DNA of 64,000 nt from Lichtheimia corymbifera B2541 (GCA_000697475.1 JNEU01000891.1:28884-92883); one strand, 5' to 3'. Shown: positions 11,614 through 22,820, counted from the stretch's first letter. Program-made: numbers and translations. Notes: generated by a model from the sequence alone, not told the origin.

Positions 11614-13109
11614 ATGATCGGCGTCTTCGCTCGCTCGGCCCGTGAGTCGGTCCTGAGTAATAGTAGATCTTTTAAACTCGGCTCGTCGCATCTATCAAGA
11701 CACCTTTATACTCTACCAATGTCCGGTAAGTGGAATGGCAAGCGGAATGCTATGCTTGTATACCTAATGAACGCGTCATGTAGCTCTCGCTCAAGAAAGA
11801 TCTGTTGCCATTCAAGCTGTGTTGCAAGCCAGCAAAGTCTGCCAGTCCGTGTTCCAGCATCTCGTCGCCAACGAAACTCTTACCAAGGGTGATAAGTCAC
11901 CTGTCACTGGTAAAGCGTTCATGGTATACGTGCCTCCATGGATATAAAGCTCATTGACGTATTCGTTTCTAGTCGCTGATTTTTCGGCTCAAGCCATTAT
12001 CAACACATACTTGCACAAGGCCTTCCCCAACGATCCTATTATCGGTGAAGAGGATTCCAAGGATTTACGTGGTGATGCCGGCAAAGTCCTCCGTGAAAAG
12101 GTTTACAGCTTGACCAATGGTGTCTTGAAGGATGATGAGAAGCTTTCTGAAGAGCAGGTAAGACTATAGAGGAAGGAATGGGTTGAGTCTATGCACCTCG
12201 GTATTTCAATCCATGACGCACTGACACTTGTCGGGTTTTTTCAATCTAGATTTTGGAAGCTATTGACCGGGGCAATTATGCCGGTGGTGCTAAAGGACGT
12301 AAGTATACAATGTCAATTGGTGTATGCACTTATTCACTATATACATCAATATAGGTCATTGGGCATTGGATCCTATTGATGGTACCAAGGGTTTCTTGCG
12401 CGGTGGTCAATATGCCGTGTGTTTGGCTTTGATTGTTGATGGTGTTGTGCAACTTGGTGTCATGGGTACTCCCAACCTTGCTGTTGATCCCAAGAATCCT
12501 GATGGTGAAAAGGGCACGCTCTTTATTACAGTACGCGGTGAAGGCGCTTACCAGGTAAATATTGCAATTGGGTGAAATTCATCATGAAGGGATGTTAATT
12601 CCATTTCATAACAGCGTTCCTTTGCCAATGAAACCGAGACCAAGATTCATTTCAATGATATCAGCACAACTGAGGAGGCTACTTTTTGTGAGTCGGTTGA
12701 AGCAGGTCACTCTTCTCATGGTGATGCAGCAGAAATTGCAAAGTTGCTCGGTATCACCCGCCCTGCTGTGAGAATGGATAGTCAAGCCAAATACTGCTCA
12801 ATTTCCCGTGGTGATGGTGATATCTATTTGCGTTTGCCCACTAGCAAGACTTATGTCGAGAAGATCTGGGTAAGTCTAGGAGATTAAGCAGAGGGTATCG
12901 GGTATTCATCAATGATTTGGATGATATAGGATCATGCTTCTGGATCGTTGCTGGTGACTGAAGCAGGTGGCAAGGTAGCCGACATCCATGGCAAGCCATT
13001 GGATTTCTCTATTGGACGCACACTTGAGAGCAATAAGGGCGTTGTTGCTGCTAACGCAAAGATCTTTGACCGCGTGTTGGAAGCTGTCCAAAAGGTGTTG
13101 AAAGTGTGA
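11614..13109 (+). CDS. HAL2: 3'(2'),5'-bisphosphate nucleotidase (HAL2/MET22)
   Basis: Removes the 3' phosphate of PAP (and PAPS), a toxic by-product of sulfate assimilation; Mg-dependent and Na/Li-sensitive in yeast. Seven exons (11614-11725, 11784-11909, 11973-12157, 12250-12298, 12355-12554, 12615-12869, 12930-13109) give 368 residues, or 333 from the internal ATG at 11719. Metal-site motifs of the inositol-phosphatase superfamily are present: IIGEED (~residues 102-107), LDPIDGTKGF (~162-171) and WDHASGSLLVTEAGG near the C-terminus. The 35-residue extension before the second ATG is rich in Arg/Ser and lacks acidic residues apart from one Glu, so it resembles a mitochondrial presequence. 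All introns are GT-AG. Confidence 0.95.
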
Positions 13110-14566
13110 GCAAAAGATACCAGCATAAATCAATAAAGCCATTGTATCCGATCAATTAATTCTTTTTACATCTCGCTTCCCCTATCTAGCCATTCTCTGT
13201 ATAATGCACAACTTTGAGTCGAATCTTGTTATCATCACAATAGAAAGCCAAACAGCTCTCTTAAAAACAAAGACATATCCGATATTGTCGTTGATCCAAT
13301 GCCATGATGCACACGCTTTATAATGATCCTTGACAACTACAACACACTGTGGCACCATACACACATTTTTGTGATGCCCAAGAGACTACATAGCACTCAA
13401 CTTGCTCGCTGAGCTCGTTAGCTTTCGATTTCACGTGGAATGTCTCGAACACTACCTTGCAGTAATCACCTTGAATCAGCTTACATGTTTACGTATCCAC
13501 CTACAATCTCGTAGTAGTATTCATCTTTACAGGTCCCTGAAGCTTTTGTTACCAGTGTTTACAATATCAGACTACATGTAATAGGCTGCCCTGAGGTATC
13601 AATTCATGTCCCAGATACCCTATTTCATCCCCATCTTGACAATCAATACAGACCACTTGTCATATAGCACCATGCTTGCAGCATATATAAAACATAAAGG
13701 TGCCTGTATCTCTAAAGTTTACAACTAGCAATTTTGACTTGGCTGTACCAAAGATAAAAAAGAAAAATGTACCATGGCATGTTTGGCAGCATCGTAATAT
13801 GTCCGAGCACACCTATGCCAACAGCAGTTACGGGCCTTCACAGGCACCCGGACTCCAACAGGATTTCCTTGCATAATACACTCACCGTTTGCATTCTACT
13901 GTACTAGCAGGGTGTAAATCAGGAGCTTTAGTGAATGTAGTATTTATGTAGCGACAAGAGAACAAAAGCATCTGGATGATATGATGATGTCGAAGTCTAC
14001 TCCCCCTTTCAATCCAGAAATCAGCCAAGTGAACGATACCCTCTAAGTGTTATGTTGAATCCAATTTTCATTTAATAATAAAATTCGAAGAATAGGACGG
14101 GAGAGTAACAAGTATGATAAAGGAACAGCATTGCGAATTGACTAAGATACGGGTGAATCAAATCGAGGCAACAGGGACAAGTGTGTCATTGTATTCTTTG
14201 TTACTGCCGGCATAATCATCCTTCATCCATGGTCGCAAAATAGCTGCTGCATGCATTGAATCGAGTGCTCCAATGTCATCCATGGCTGTAGAACACCTTT
14301 CATCAATCCATCATCGTCCTCAGCCGTATCCACGTGATTGTTCCTGTTGACGACGCGCCAAGTAACCAAAGCAACATTCCAGGATATCCCATAACTGAAC
14401 TTGATTCCACCCATCCATCCATAACCATTGCAAGTCCAATATTGCTGCTGATATGCTTCCTTTCCATCCGGCTGGTGGCCTATCGCATCTCAATCAGGTG
14501 AAGGTTGTTTGTATTGCGGTGTACTTGATAGCTGATATGGTGCACCCCATCCACTGGAATTCACAT
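13110..14566. other. Gene-free stretch left of the foldback element
   Basis: No gene seen. It contains the HAL2 3' UTR, an outlying copy of a foldback sub-repeat (listed separately), and otherwise unremarkable A/T-rich DNA. Confidence 0.5.
13640..13735 (+). repeat. Solo copy of the foldback linker repeat
   Basis: This stretch (CCACTTGTCATATAGCACCA, then CAGCATATATAAAACATAAA) closely matches the ~85 bp linker segment that recurs in alternating orientation inside the large palindrome, yet lies ~0.9 kb outside its left end. It suggests an older or larger element, or independent dispersal of the linker. Confidence 0.65.
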
Positions 14567-15790
14567 GTACAAAGCAGGTTGCTGCAAGTAACTTGAGGCA
14601 ATAGAGTAAGTAAAGGCCTTGCTAATAGCAACTGCTGGTACGTTTGGTCACGGTAGAGAAGTGTGCAAGCGTGCGTTGTAGTAGAGTGACAAGGCTGTGA
14701 ACGCTGTTCGAGACAATGGAGTGTAGACCTTGCTAATAACAACTGATAGAATGAGGTTGTTACGATTGGTTGTGGCAGAAGAGTGTACAACGGAACGTGC
14801 AGTGTCAAGGAATGCGGGTGTTGCTGTAGTGGGGAGTACACGCCATGGAACATGCATTCAGTCAAAGACAATCGGATCAAGACAGCAGTCGGATCAAGAC
14901 AGCTGTGGGATTGACATGATGGGTTGAAGCAGGACAATCGTTCGCAGGTGGTAACTGCACTTGAATGCATCAACAGTTGAGAATGGGAGGAAGAAGGAAA
15001 TAAAGTGGGAGTGGAAGAGCTGGAAATTAAATCAGTCAGGCAGTCAGACATATCCATATACACTGATATCAACGCATGATATTGGGATTGCCTGTTTCGA
15101 ACCTCAAACTTGCACACAATGTGCTTTAGGACATGCTGAACAACTTTGTATTAATGAAGAACCCACACTTCATTTGAAAATTTTGAATGGGAGAGCATAA
15201 TGTGGGATTTACTATAACAGAGTGAAATTGGGAAAGCGCCGGATTTATGAAAAAGTCAGTTAGTATGTAGTTTCTTGGGATTCCCCATCTCGCACTTGAA
15301 ACTTGGTCAGAAGGTACTCTCGCGCATGCTGATCAACTCCATTCATTTAAAAACCGCATGGTTCATTATGTACATTTTGAATGCGGGCCAGCCCAAATGT
15401 AGGAGAAAAGCAGGGTCGGCGCTCCTGTTCCCCGAGATTGCCCACATCGAACCTGAAACTTTCACACAACACTCTTTCGACCACGCCGAGCAATTTCGTT
15501 CTCATAAAGACCCCAGAGTTCATTATGAAAACTTTGAATGCAGTAGAGACGACGAATGGGTGAAAACATAAATAGGGTGTACGGCCGTGCGCGCCGATAT
15601 TGCTCATGGGGACGTCGAAACTTGGTCAAGAGGTGCTCTCGGTCATGCTGATCAACATTGTTCTCATAAAGCCTCTACACACCATTATGTATATTTGGGG
15701 AAACAGCCACCTTCATGTTTTACCTATACTGTAAGCGTGATACCATAGGAAAGGTGGTGTTTGTTCATTGTCAAGTAGATAGACCCTGAT
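14567..15790 (+). repeat. Outer left arm of the foldback element
   Basis: Contains an internally duplicated terminal segment (two versions of a CTTGCTAATA block at about 14620 and 14730), then four ~90 bp modules in plus orientation at about 15099, 15297, 15449 and 15615. Each module has GAAACTT (or CAAACTT) followed by GCTGATCAAC-like and TTCATT sequences at fixed spacing. Confidence 0.7.
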
Positions 15791-18400
15791 AGAGCGGAAG
15801 ATGCAGACGGACTTCTTTGTGCAACACAGCTCATTTGCATGATACTTCACAGTGAACAAACACCACTTGTCATATAGCACCACGCTTACAGCATATGTAA
15901 AACATAAAGATGCCCATAACTAAAAATTCTACAATGAAACGTGGGGTCTTCAATCGAACAAAGTTGCGCGGCGGGGTGAAGCGCACCTAGTGTAGAAGTT
16001 TCACGATTGTCGTGACCATTCTCAGATTCACCCAATGTCACCACCAGCCAAAGTTGAAAAAAAAGTTCAGAGGTCGATCTGATCGACTTTGGCTGGTGGT
16101 GACATTGCGAAATCTAGGATCGTCGAGCTCGCTCGTGAAACTTGCACTCAAGGTGCGCTTCACCCCGACGAGCAACTTTGTTCGATTGAAGACCCCACGT
16201 TTCATTGTAAAGTTTAGAGATACAGGCACTTTTATGTTTTACATATGCTGTAAGCATGATGTTATATGGAGAGTGGCGTTCGTTCATTGGGAAGTATCAT
16301 GCAAATGAGCTGTGTTGCACAAAGAAGTCCGTCTGCGTCTTCGGCTCTATCGGGGTCTACCTAGTTGACAATGAACAAACACCACTTGTCATATAGCATC
16401 ACGCTTACAGCATATGTAAAACATAAAGGGGGCTGTATCTCTAAACTTTACAGTGAAGCGTGGGGTCTTCAATCGAACAAAGTTGCTCGTCGGGGTGAAG
16501 CGCACCTTGGGTGCAAGTTTCACGATCGTCGTGGCCATTCTCAGATTCACCCAATGTCACCACCAGCCAAAGTCGTTCGGGTCGACCTCTTGAATTTTTT
16601 TTCGACGAGGCTGGTGGTGACATTGGGTGAATCTGAGAATGGCCACGACGATCGTGAAACTTCTACACTAGGTGCGCTTCGCCCCGCCGCACAACTTTGT
16701 TCGATTGAAGACCCCGCGTTTCGTTGTAGAATCTTTAGTTATGGGCATCTTTATGTTTTACATATGCTGTAAGCGTGGGGCTATATGGCAAATGGTCTTT
16801 GTTGATTGTCAAGTAGGTAGACCCTGATAGAGCCGAAGATGCGCAGGGGCGTGCTTGTGCAACACAGCTCATTTGCATAATACTTCGCAATGAGCAACGC
16901 CACTTGTCATATAGCATCATGGTTTAACATATGGAAAAACGTAAATGTGCCTGTACCTAGGATTGGCAAGCTTAATTGTGAAACATGATTGAACAGGTGC
17001 GCTCAATCACGACGAGCAATATTGGTCTATGAAAGAGCCCATGTTTCATTGTAAAGTTTAGAGATAAATGCACTTTCTCGTTTTACATATGCTGAAAAGC
17101 ATGATGCTATATGACAAGTTGTGTTTGTTCCTTGTCAAGTAGGTAGACCCTGATAGAGCGGAAAATGTCCAGGGGCGTGCTTGTGGAACACAGCTTATTT
17201 GCATGATATTTCACAATGAACAAACACCACTCTCTATATAGCATCACGCTTACAGCATATGTAAAAACATAAAGGTGCCTGTATCTCTGAATCTTACAGT
17301 GAAACGTGGACTCTTTCATAGAACAATATTGCTCGTCGTGGTTGAGCGCACCTGTTCAATCATGTTTCGCAATCAAGCTTGCGAATCCTAGATGCAGGCA
17401 CATTTACGTTTTTCCATATGCTAAAACCATGACGCTATATGACAAATGGTGATGTTCATTGTGAAATATCATGCAAATAAGCTGTGTTCCACAAGCACGC
17501 CCCTGGACATTTTCCGCTCTATCAGGGTCTACCTACTTGACAATGAACAAACACCACTTGTCATATAGCATCATGCTTTTCAGCATATGTAAAAACGAGG
17601 AAGTGCATTTATCTCTAAACTTTACAATGAAACATGGGATCTTCCATAGACCAATATTGCTCGTAGTGGTTGAGCGCACCTTGTGAATGAAGTTTCACGA
17701 TTAAGCTTGCCAATCCTGGGTACAGGCAGGTTTATGTTTCCATATGCTAAAACCATGACGCTATATGACAAGTGGCGTTGCTCATTGCGAAGTATTATGC
17801 AAATGAGCTGTGTTGCACAAGCACGCCCCTGCGCATCTTCGGCTCTATCAGGGTCTACCTACTTGACAATCAACAAAGACCATTTGCCATATAGCCCCAC
17901 GCTTACAGCATATGTAAAACATAAAGATGCCCATAACTAAAGATTCTACAATGAAACGTGGGGTCTTCAATCAAACAAAGTTGCTCGACAGGGTGAAGCG
18001 CACCTTGGGTGCAAGTTTCACGATCAAGCTCGACGATCCTAGATTTCGCAATGTCACCATCAGCCAAAGTGGATCGTGGGTCGACCTCTTGAATTTTTTT
18101 TCAACTCTGGGTGGTGGTGACATTGGGTGAATCTGAGAATGGTCACGACGATCGTGAAACTTCTACACTAGGTGCGCTTCACCCTGTCGAGCAACTTTGT
18201 TCGATTGAAGACCCCACGTTTCATTGTAGAATCTTTAGTTATGGGCATCTTTATGTTTTACATATGCTGTAAGCGTGGTGCTATATGACAAGTGGTGTTT
18301 GTTCACTGTGAAGTATCATGCAAATGAGCTGTGTTGCACAAAGGAGTCCGTCTGCATCTTCCGCTCTATCAGGGTCTATCTACTTGACAATGAACAAACA
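15791..18400. repeat. Inner alternating array of modules and linkers
   Basis: Module copies alternate in direction: minus at ~15.94, plus ~16.13, minus ~16.44, plus ~16.65, plus ~16.98, minus ~17.29, minus ~17.61, minus ~17.94, plus ~18.15 kb. They are separated by linker copies containing CATATGCTGTAAGC or its complement and a segment with the octamer ATGCAAAT. Adjacent opposed modules form hairpins of several hundred bases, e.g. around 16.03-16.10 and 16.56-16.62 kb. Confidence 0.7.
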
Positions 18401-19475
18401 CCACCTTTCCTATGGTATCACGCTTAAAGTATAGGTAAAACATGAAGGTGGATGTTCCCCCAAATATACATAATGGTGTGTAGAGACTTTATGAGAACAA
18501 TGTTGATCAGCATGACCGAGAGCACCTCTTGACCAAGTTTCGACGTCCCCATGAGCAATATCGGCGCGCACGGCCGTACACCCTATTTATGTTTTCACCC
18601 ATTCATCGTCTCTCCTGCATTCAAAGTTTTCATAATGAACTCTGGGGTCTTTATGAGAACGAAATTGCTCGGCATGGTCGAAAGGGTGTTATGTGAAAGT
18701 TTCAGGTTCGAGGTGGGCAAACTCGGGGAACAGGACCGCCGACCTGCTTTTCTCCTACATTTGGGCTGGCCCGCATTCAAAATGTTCATAATGAACCATG
18801 CGGTTTTTAAATGAATGGAGTTGATCAGCATGTGCGAGAGTACCTTCTGACCAAGTTTCAAGTGCGAGATGGGGAATCCCAAGAAACTACATACTCATTG
18901 ACTTTTTCAAAAATCCGGCGCTTTCCCAAATTTCATCCGTTATAGTAAATCCCACATTATGCTCTCCCTTCCGAAATTTTCAAATGAAGTGTGGGTTCTT
19001 CATTAATACAAAGTTGTTCCACATGTCCTAGAGCATATTGTCTGAAAGTTTGAGGTTCGTGACAGGCAATCCCAATATCATGCATTGATATCAGTGTATA
19101 TGGATATGTCTGACTGCCTGACTGATTTAATTTCCAGCTCTTCCACTCCCACTTTATTTCCTTCTTCTTCCCATTCTCAACTGCTGGCCCATTCAAGTAC
19201 AGCTACCACCTGCGAACGAATGTCCTGCTTCAACCCATCATGTCAATCCCACAGCTGTCTTGATCCGATTGTCTTTGACTGAATGACATGTTCCAAGGCG
19301 TGTACACAGCCTTCTTGTCACACTTCTACAACACATGAGTTGACACAACACACGCTCATGCACGCTCCTCTGTCACAACCAATCGTAACAGCATTCACTC
19401 CAGCAATTGCTATTAGCGCGCCTGTCTCCATTGTCTCGGCCAGCTTTCTTTCCTTGCAGCAACTTGTCTTACAGC
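18401..19475 (-). repeat. Outer right arm of the foldback element
   Basis: Reverse complement of the outer left arm, with the four modules in minus orientation at about 18.47-18.55, 18.62-18.71, 18.77-18.86 and 18.97-19.06 kb. Conserved tract near 19095-19275 mirrors 14885-15060. Confidence 0.7.
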
Positions 19476-19808
19476 CTTGTCACATGGACAGCGGATAGTT
19501 GTTATATACAAGCAGCTTTATTTACGTGTGGCAACTTGCTTCAACACATACGGCTTCTTATGGATACGGATCTTTGATATATGGGATGGAAGGGATTAGA
19601 TATACACAACGCGTGGAAAGGGAGTCTTTGTTCTTTTGTCTCACTGTCAACTTGACCTTGACGCTATCATCCTGAACGATTGGTGCATTCGATCAGCATA
19701 CTATCATGCTTCTTGCAACCTGTCAGCCCAGTACAACCATCATCATCCATGTTTGACTCGCCCTGCATATAATTCACCACCTCACAGCCATCTATTTATC
19801 TATGCACA
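19476..19808. other. Gene-free flank right of the foldback element
   Basis: No gene or recognisable repeat beyond the element end. Confidence 0.45.
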
Positions 19809-19982
19809 ATGCACGACCCAAGGATAGAAACCTTCCAAATCGATGTAGATCCCCCATGGAAGCAATTCGTTGTACCTCTCAATCTACCTGTTGTGAATCA
19901 TGTTGGATTAAAGGATTACGTTAGCGATTACGGGATTGTGTTGGATGATCATTATAGCGCGAAAGACCCTCCTTCTTCCTAA
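19809..19982 (+). CDS. Short hypothetical ORF or gene remnant
   Basis: A 57-codon frame with natural-looking composition (contains IETFQIDVDPPWKQFVVPLN and GLKDYVSDYGIVLDD). About 45 bases downstream, behind an acceptor-like TATTGTAG (near 20020-20027), a second protein-like block follows (containing TYDPLVVNASTKEKEERESN). No GT donor joins the two without a stop, so this may be a broken gene or a short peptide gene. I do not recognise it. Confidence 0.3.
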   Translation: MHDPRIETFQIDVDPPWKQFVVPLNLPVVNHVGLKDYVSDYGIVLDDHYSAKDPPSS

Positions 19983-20449
19983 GTTGGACCTCTTTGTGTG
20001 TGGGCACTTGATGCATCGTTGTATTGTAGGAAGACCTATGATCCACTTGTTGTAAATGCTTCAACAAAGGAAAAAGAAGAAAGAGAAAGCAATCTGTTTG
20101 ATTCATTGTGTCTTAAACAAAGACTGTATCCGGTAATACAACTCACCTCCCTTTTTTTGTGATTAGGCCTTATATTGTAAGATAGCTATTTTGTTATACA
20201 TGAATCTGGATCTTGATGCTCAAAGGGTGTGATGGGTGTGAAATATCACGTGCATCACTGTAAGCTGCGACACCCGCTTTATTTATTTGTCGACTTGAGT
20301 CGGCGTACTATTATAGAACCCATGAGAAATCATAATAATTAGCTCCACTCCTTTTTTTCTCACCAGTTCTCTCTTTCTTTCTTTAAGAATACAAACGCGC
20401 GTCTCACCTCACCACCCTGACAACAACCCATTGACCTTATTAAACTAAA
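19983..20449. other. Intergenic, pirin promoter
   Basis: Holds the coding-like remnant noted above (to ~20140) and then pyrimidine-rich DNA upstream of the pirin start codon. No TATA box is obvious. Confidence 0.4.
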
Positions 20450-21406
20450 ATGACTGCACGTGTAGCACGCAGCATCACCAAGAGTGTGCTATCCCGAGAA
20501 CAAATGGATGGCGTCGGTGCTCGAGGTATCGTATTCTACTCAGCTTTGTACTGTTCAAGATCGTTTTGATGACTTTTTGGATTCATGCGCATAGTGTACC
20601 GTAGCATTGGAAGTGTTCAGCTCCGCAACCTGGATCCATTTTTGATGTTGGATGAGTTTGACGTGCAAGCACCCGCTGGATTTCCCGACCATCCCCACCG
20701 TGGATTTGAAACAGTGACATACATGTTGGAAGGTGAATTTTTACATGAGGATTTCAAGGGTCACAAGGGCAAGATTGGTCCTGGAGATTTGCAATGGATG
20801 TCAGCAGCACGTGGCATTGTGCATTCTGAAATCCCAGCTTCTAATAGCCGTGCACATGGTTTGCAATTGTGGGTCAATCTGTCATCCAAGGACAAGCTCG
20901 CTGAGCCTAATTACCAAGAATACCCAGCAGATAAAGTGGCTCATGTCTCACCTGCAGATGGCATCAATATCAAGATCATTGCTGGCGAATCCCATGGTGT
21001 GAAAAGCCCTGTCATGACACGCACACCCACCATGTTTATCGATGTCAAGTTGGCCAAAGGCAAAACTGTGGAACAAACGATCCCTGAGGATTATGCAGGC
21101 TTTATATACACCATTGCTGGAACCGCTATCTTTGGAAAAGATCGACACCAATCCGATGCACATCACACCCTTGTCCTCAGTAACAACCAAGGCACGGTCA
21201 TCCCTGTTGAATCTCTCTCAGATGATTGCCATTTTGTCATCATTGCAGGCAAGCCTATCAGCGAGCCTATTGTTCAGCATGGCCCATTTGTTATGAATAC
21301 GGAACAAGAGATTTATCAAGCATTCCATGACTATGATCGTGGTATTAATGGCTTTGAAGGTGCACCAGGATGGACATCATCCATTCGTGATAAGTGGTCA
21401 AAATAG
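20450..21406 (+). CDS. Pirin (cupin-fold iron-binding protein)
   Basis: Two exons (20450-20525, 20595-21406) give 295 residues, the normal size. The N-terminal cupin domain is highly conserved: VGARVYRSIG, LRNLDPFLMLDEF, FPDHPHRGFETVTY and GDLQWMSAARGIVHSE. The iron ligands map to His58, His60, His102 and Glu104. Pirins are nuclear/cytosolic cupins, some with quercetin 2,3-dioxygenase activity and some acting as redox-sensitive transcription cofactors; which applies here cannot be told. Convergent with the PUS3 gene, with only 34 bases between stop codons. Confidence 0.95.
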
Positions 21407-21440
21407 TAATTGTGTACATAATCAATATTAAATGCCCGTT

Positions 21441-22820
21441 TTATTTCTTGTCTATTGGGTTATCATTGTTGGTAATGGTAGGAGTAGGAGTAGTGGATGA
21501 TGATGATGTAGGTGTGCTAGTGTCTGCATTGGTCTTTTGCTTCTTCTTTGCCCTGTATTTCTCCTTCTTGACTTCGTCGGAATCGCACCGTGGTCGATCC
21601 AAGAGCTTCTTATAGCGAGAAGAGCGTACTTCCTTACCGCCTCCCAAAACAATAGCTGGTGGATCATCTTGATGTGTCTCCAAATGCGATGCAAGTGTCT
21701 TTGATCCACTTTCCACTGGATATCCGCGCATGGACGCCATAAATGTTTGACATAGCAGGGTGCGTGTCATGTGTTCAGCCCAAAGATCTTGCCAATGTTG
21801 ATAAATGCGAACAGGGGTTGCTGTGGATACGGCAGCACCATTGCCTGCATATTTCCAATCCAGGTCGTCAAACTCACAATCATACAACAACAATGGTAAC
21901 TCGCTAGCCATAGGATAATCAGGACGAGCTTCAATCTTGGATACATCGAGCAAATCTTGGATAATCTCGGGACGCTCTAGTTTTTGACCCACAAGGAAAA
22001 GGATGGACATGATACAACGCACTTGATGCCACAAGAAGGCTGTTCCTTTGAGCTCCACCTCGAAAAAGCCAGTACTATCGGAAGAACCTAATGCTGGAGG
22101 AGCAACAGGTCGAATATCAAGCGAGAGAACGGTACGTTTGTAGTTTGTGATGTTTTTGGAAGGATCGAGCTTGCAAAAGTTGCGGAAATCATGTTCACCA
22201 ATAAAGTAAGAAGCACCTTGTCGCATCAAATCAAGATCCAATTTGCCACGTGGAAAAAAGTACTTGTATGTGCGTGAACGACAATCAAAGCGTGAATTGA
22301 AGGTTTCTGATACAGGAGCCCATGCTAATACGCGAATATCATCAGGCAATAGTCGATTGATCGTCTCGATATATGGAATCTCTTCAGCCTTTTGAGGCAA
22401 ATTGCTTCGTACACGTAGTGATACGACTTGGCCAAGACCACTGACACCCTTGTCGGTACGTCCACAGCGTGAAAATTGGCATTGATCCGGATCCACAATA
22501 AGTCGACAACTTTGCAGCGCTTGGAATAAGCGACCTTCCACAGTGGGTACTGCTTCCTCATTGCCCTGTGCAGCAAAGCCCATATAATTCCATCCAAGAT
22601 AGGCCACTTTGAGTGCAATATGACGTTGGCTGTATTTGCTCATATCAAAAGGTCGTTGCTCCTTGCGCGGTTTGCCATTGATCGATCGTTTACTCGGCAC
22701 ATTGGTCGTCGACGATTCGAGAGCTGCAATGCGTTCCAAGAGCTGTTCACGGGTCCAATTCTCATATCGGCTCATTGTGCTGGTGGTGCTGGTATATCTT
22801 CTCAACAAACGCTGGAACAT
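21441..22820 (-). CDS. PUS3: tRNA pseudouridine(38/39) synthase, PUS3/DEG1 type
   Basis: Isomerises U38/U39 in the tRNA anticodon arm. A single exon of 459 residues. The catalytic motif SRCGRTDKGVSG places the nucleophile at Asp123; RSRTYKYFF and TAFLWHQVRC are further TruA-family motifs. The first 22 residues (MFQRLLRRYTSTTSTM..) are basic and Ser/Thr-rich with no acidic residue, and a second ATG codes Met16, so mitochondrial and cytosolic forms from two starts are plausible. The C-terminal tail (residues ~425-459) is Lys-rich, then Thr/Ser/Pro-rich. Upstream codons in the frame lack ATG, so Met1 at 22820 is chosen. Confidence 0.95.
   Translation of the reverse strand: MFQRLLRRYTSTTSTMSRYENWTREQLLERIAALESSTTNVPSKRSINGKPRKEQRPFDMSKYSQRHIALKVAYLGWNYMGFAAQGNEEAVPTVEGRLFQALQSCRLIVDPDQCQFSRCGRTDKGVSGLGQVVSLRVRSNLPQKAEEIPYIETINRLLPDDIRVLAWAPVSETFNSRFDCRSRTYKYFFPRGKLDLDLMRQGASYFIGEHDFRNFCKLDPSKNITNYKRTVLSLDIRPVAPPALGSSDSTGFFEVELKGTAFLWHQVRCIMSILFLVGQKLERPEIIQDLLDVSKIEARPDYPMASELPLLLYDCEFDDLDWKYAGNGAAVSTATPVRIYQHWQDLWAEHMTRTLLCQTFMASMRGYPVESGSKTLASHLETHQDDPPAIVLGGGKEVRSSRYKKLLDRPRCDSDEVKKEKYRAKKKQKTNADTSTPTSSSSTTPTPTITNNDNPIDKK

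Larger units (their letters stand above)
14567..19475. mobile_element. Giant foldback (palindromic) repeat element, ~4.9 kb
   Basis: The left half (from TTGCTGCAAG near 14579) is repeated in reverse complement in the right half (ending CTTGCAGCAA near 19453-19462). Matching landmarks pair across a centre near 17.0-17.2 kb: 14.88 with 19.26 kb, 15.10 with 19.05, 15.30 with 18.85, 15.45 with 18.70, 15.57 with 18.59, 15.95 with 18.22. Arms are ~2.4 kb, diverged by scattered substitutions and small indels, and the middle contains further nested palindromes. No transposase or other long conserved coding region is present; long frames such as 14494-15117 (-) are by-products of the repeat. It resembles a non-autonomous foldback transposon. 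A near-identical 11 bp direct repeat flanks it (14561-14571 and 19480-19490, one mismatch), a possible but unproven target duplication. Confidence 0.75.

Noticed and set aside
14494..15117. A 207-codon minus-strand frame and its mirror at 19085-19498
   Set aside because: Both arise from the inverted repeat; the frame is not kept in the dispersed 60 kb copy and has no domain, so it is not called a gene.
15791..18400. CRISPR-like repeat array
   Set aside because: Repeats alternate in orientation, are ~90 bp and diverged, and the genome is eukaryotic.
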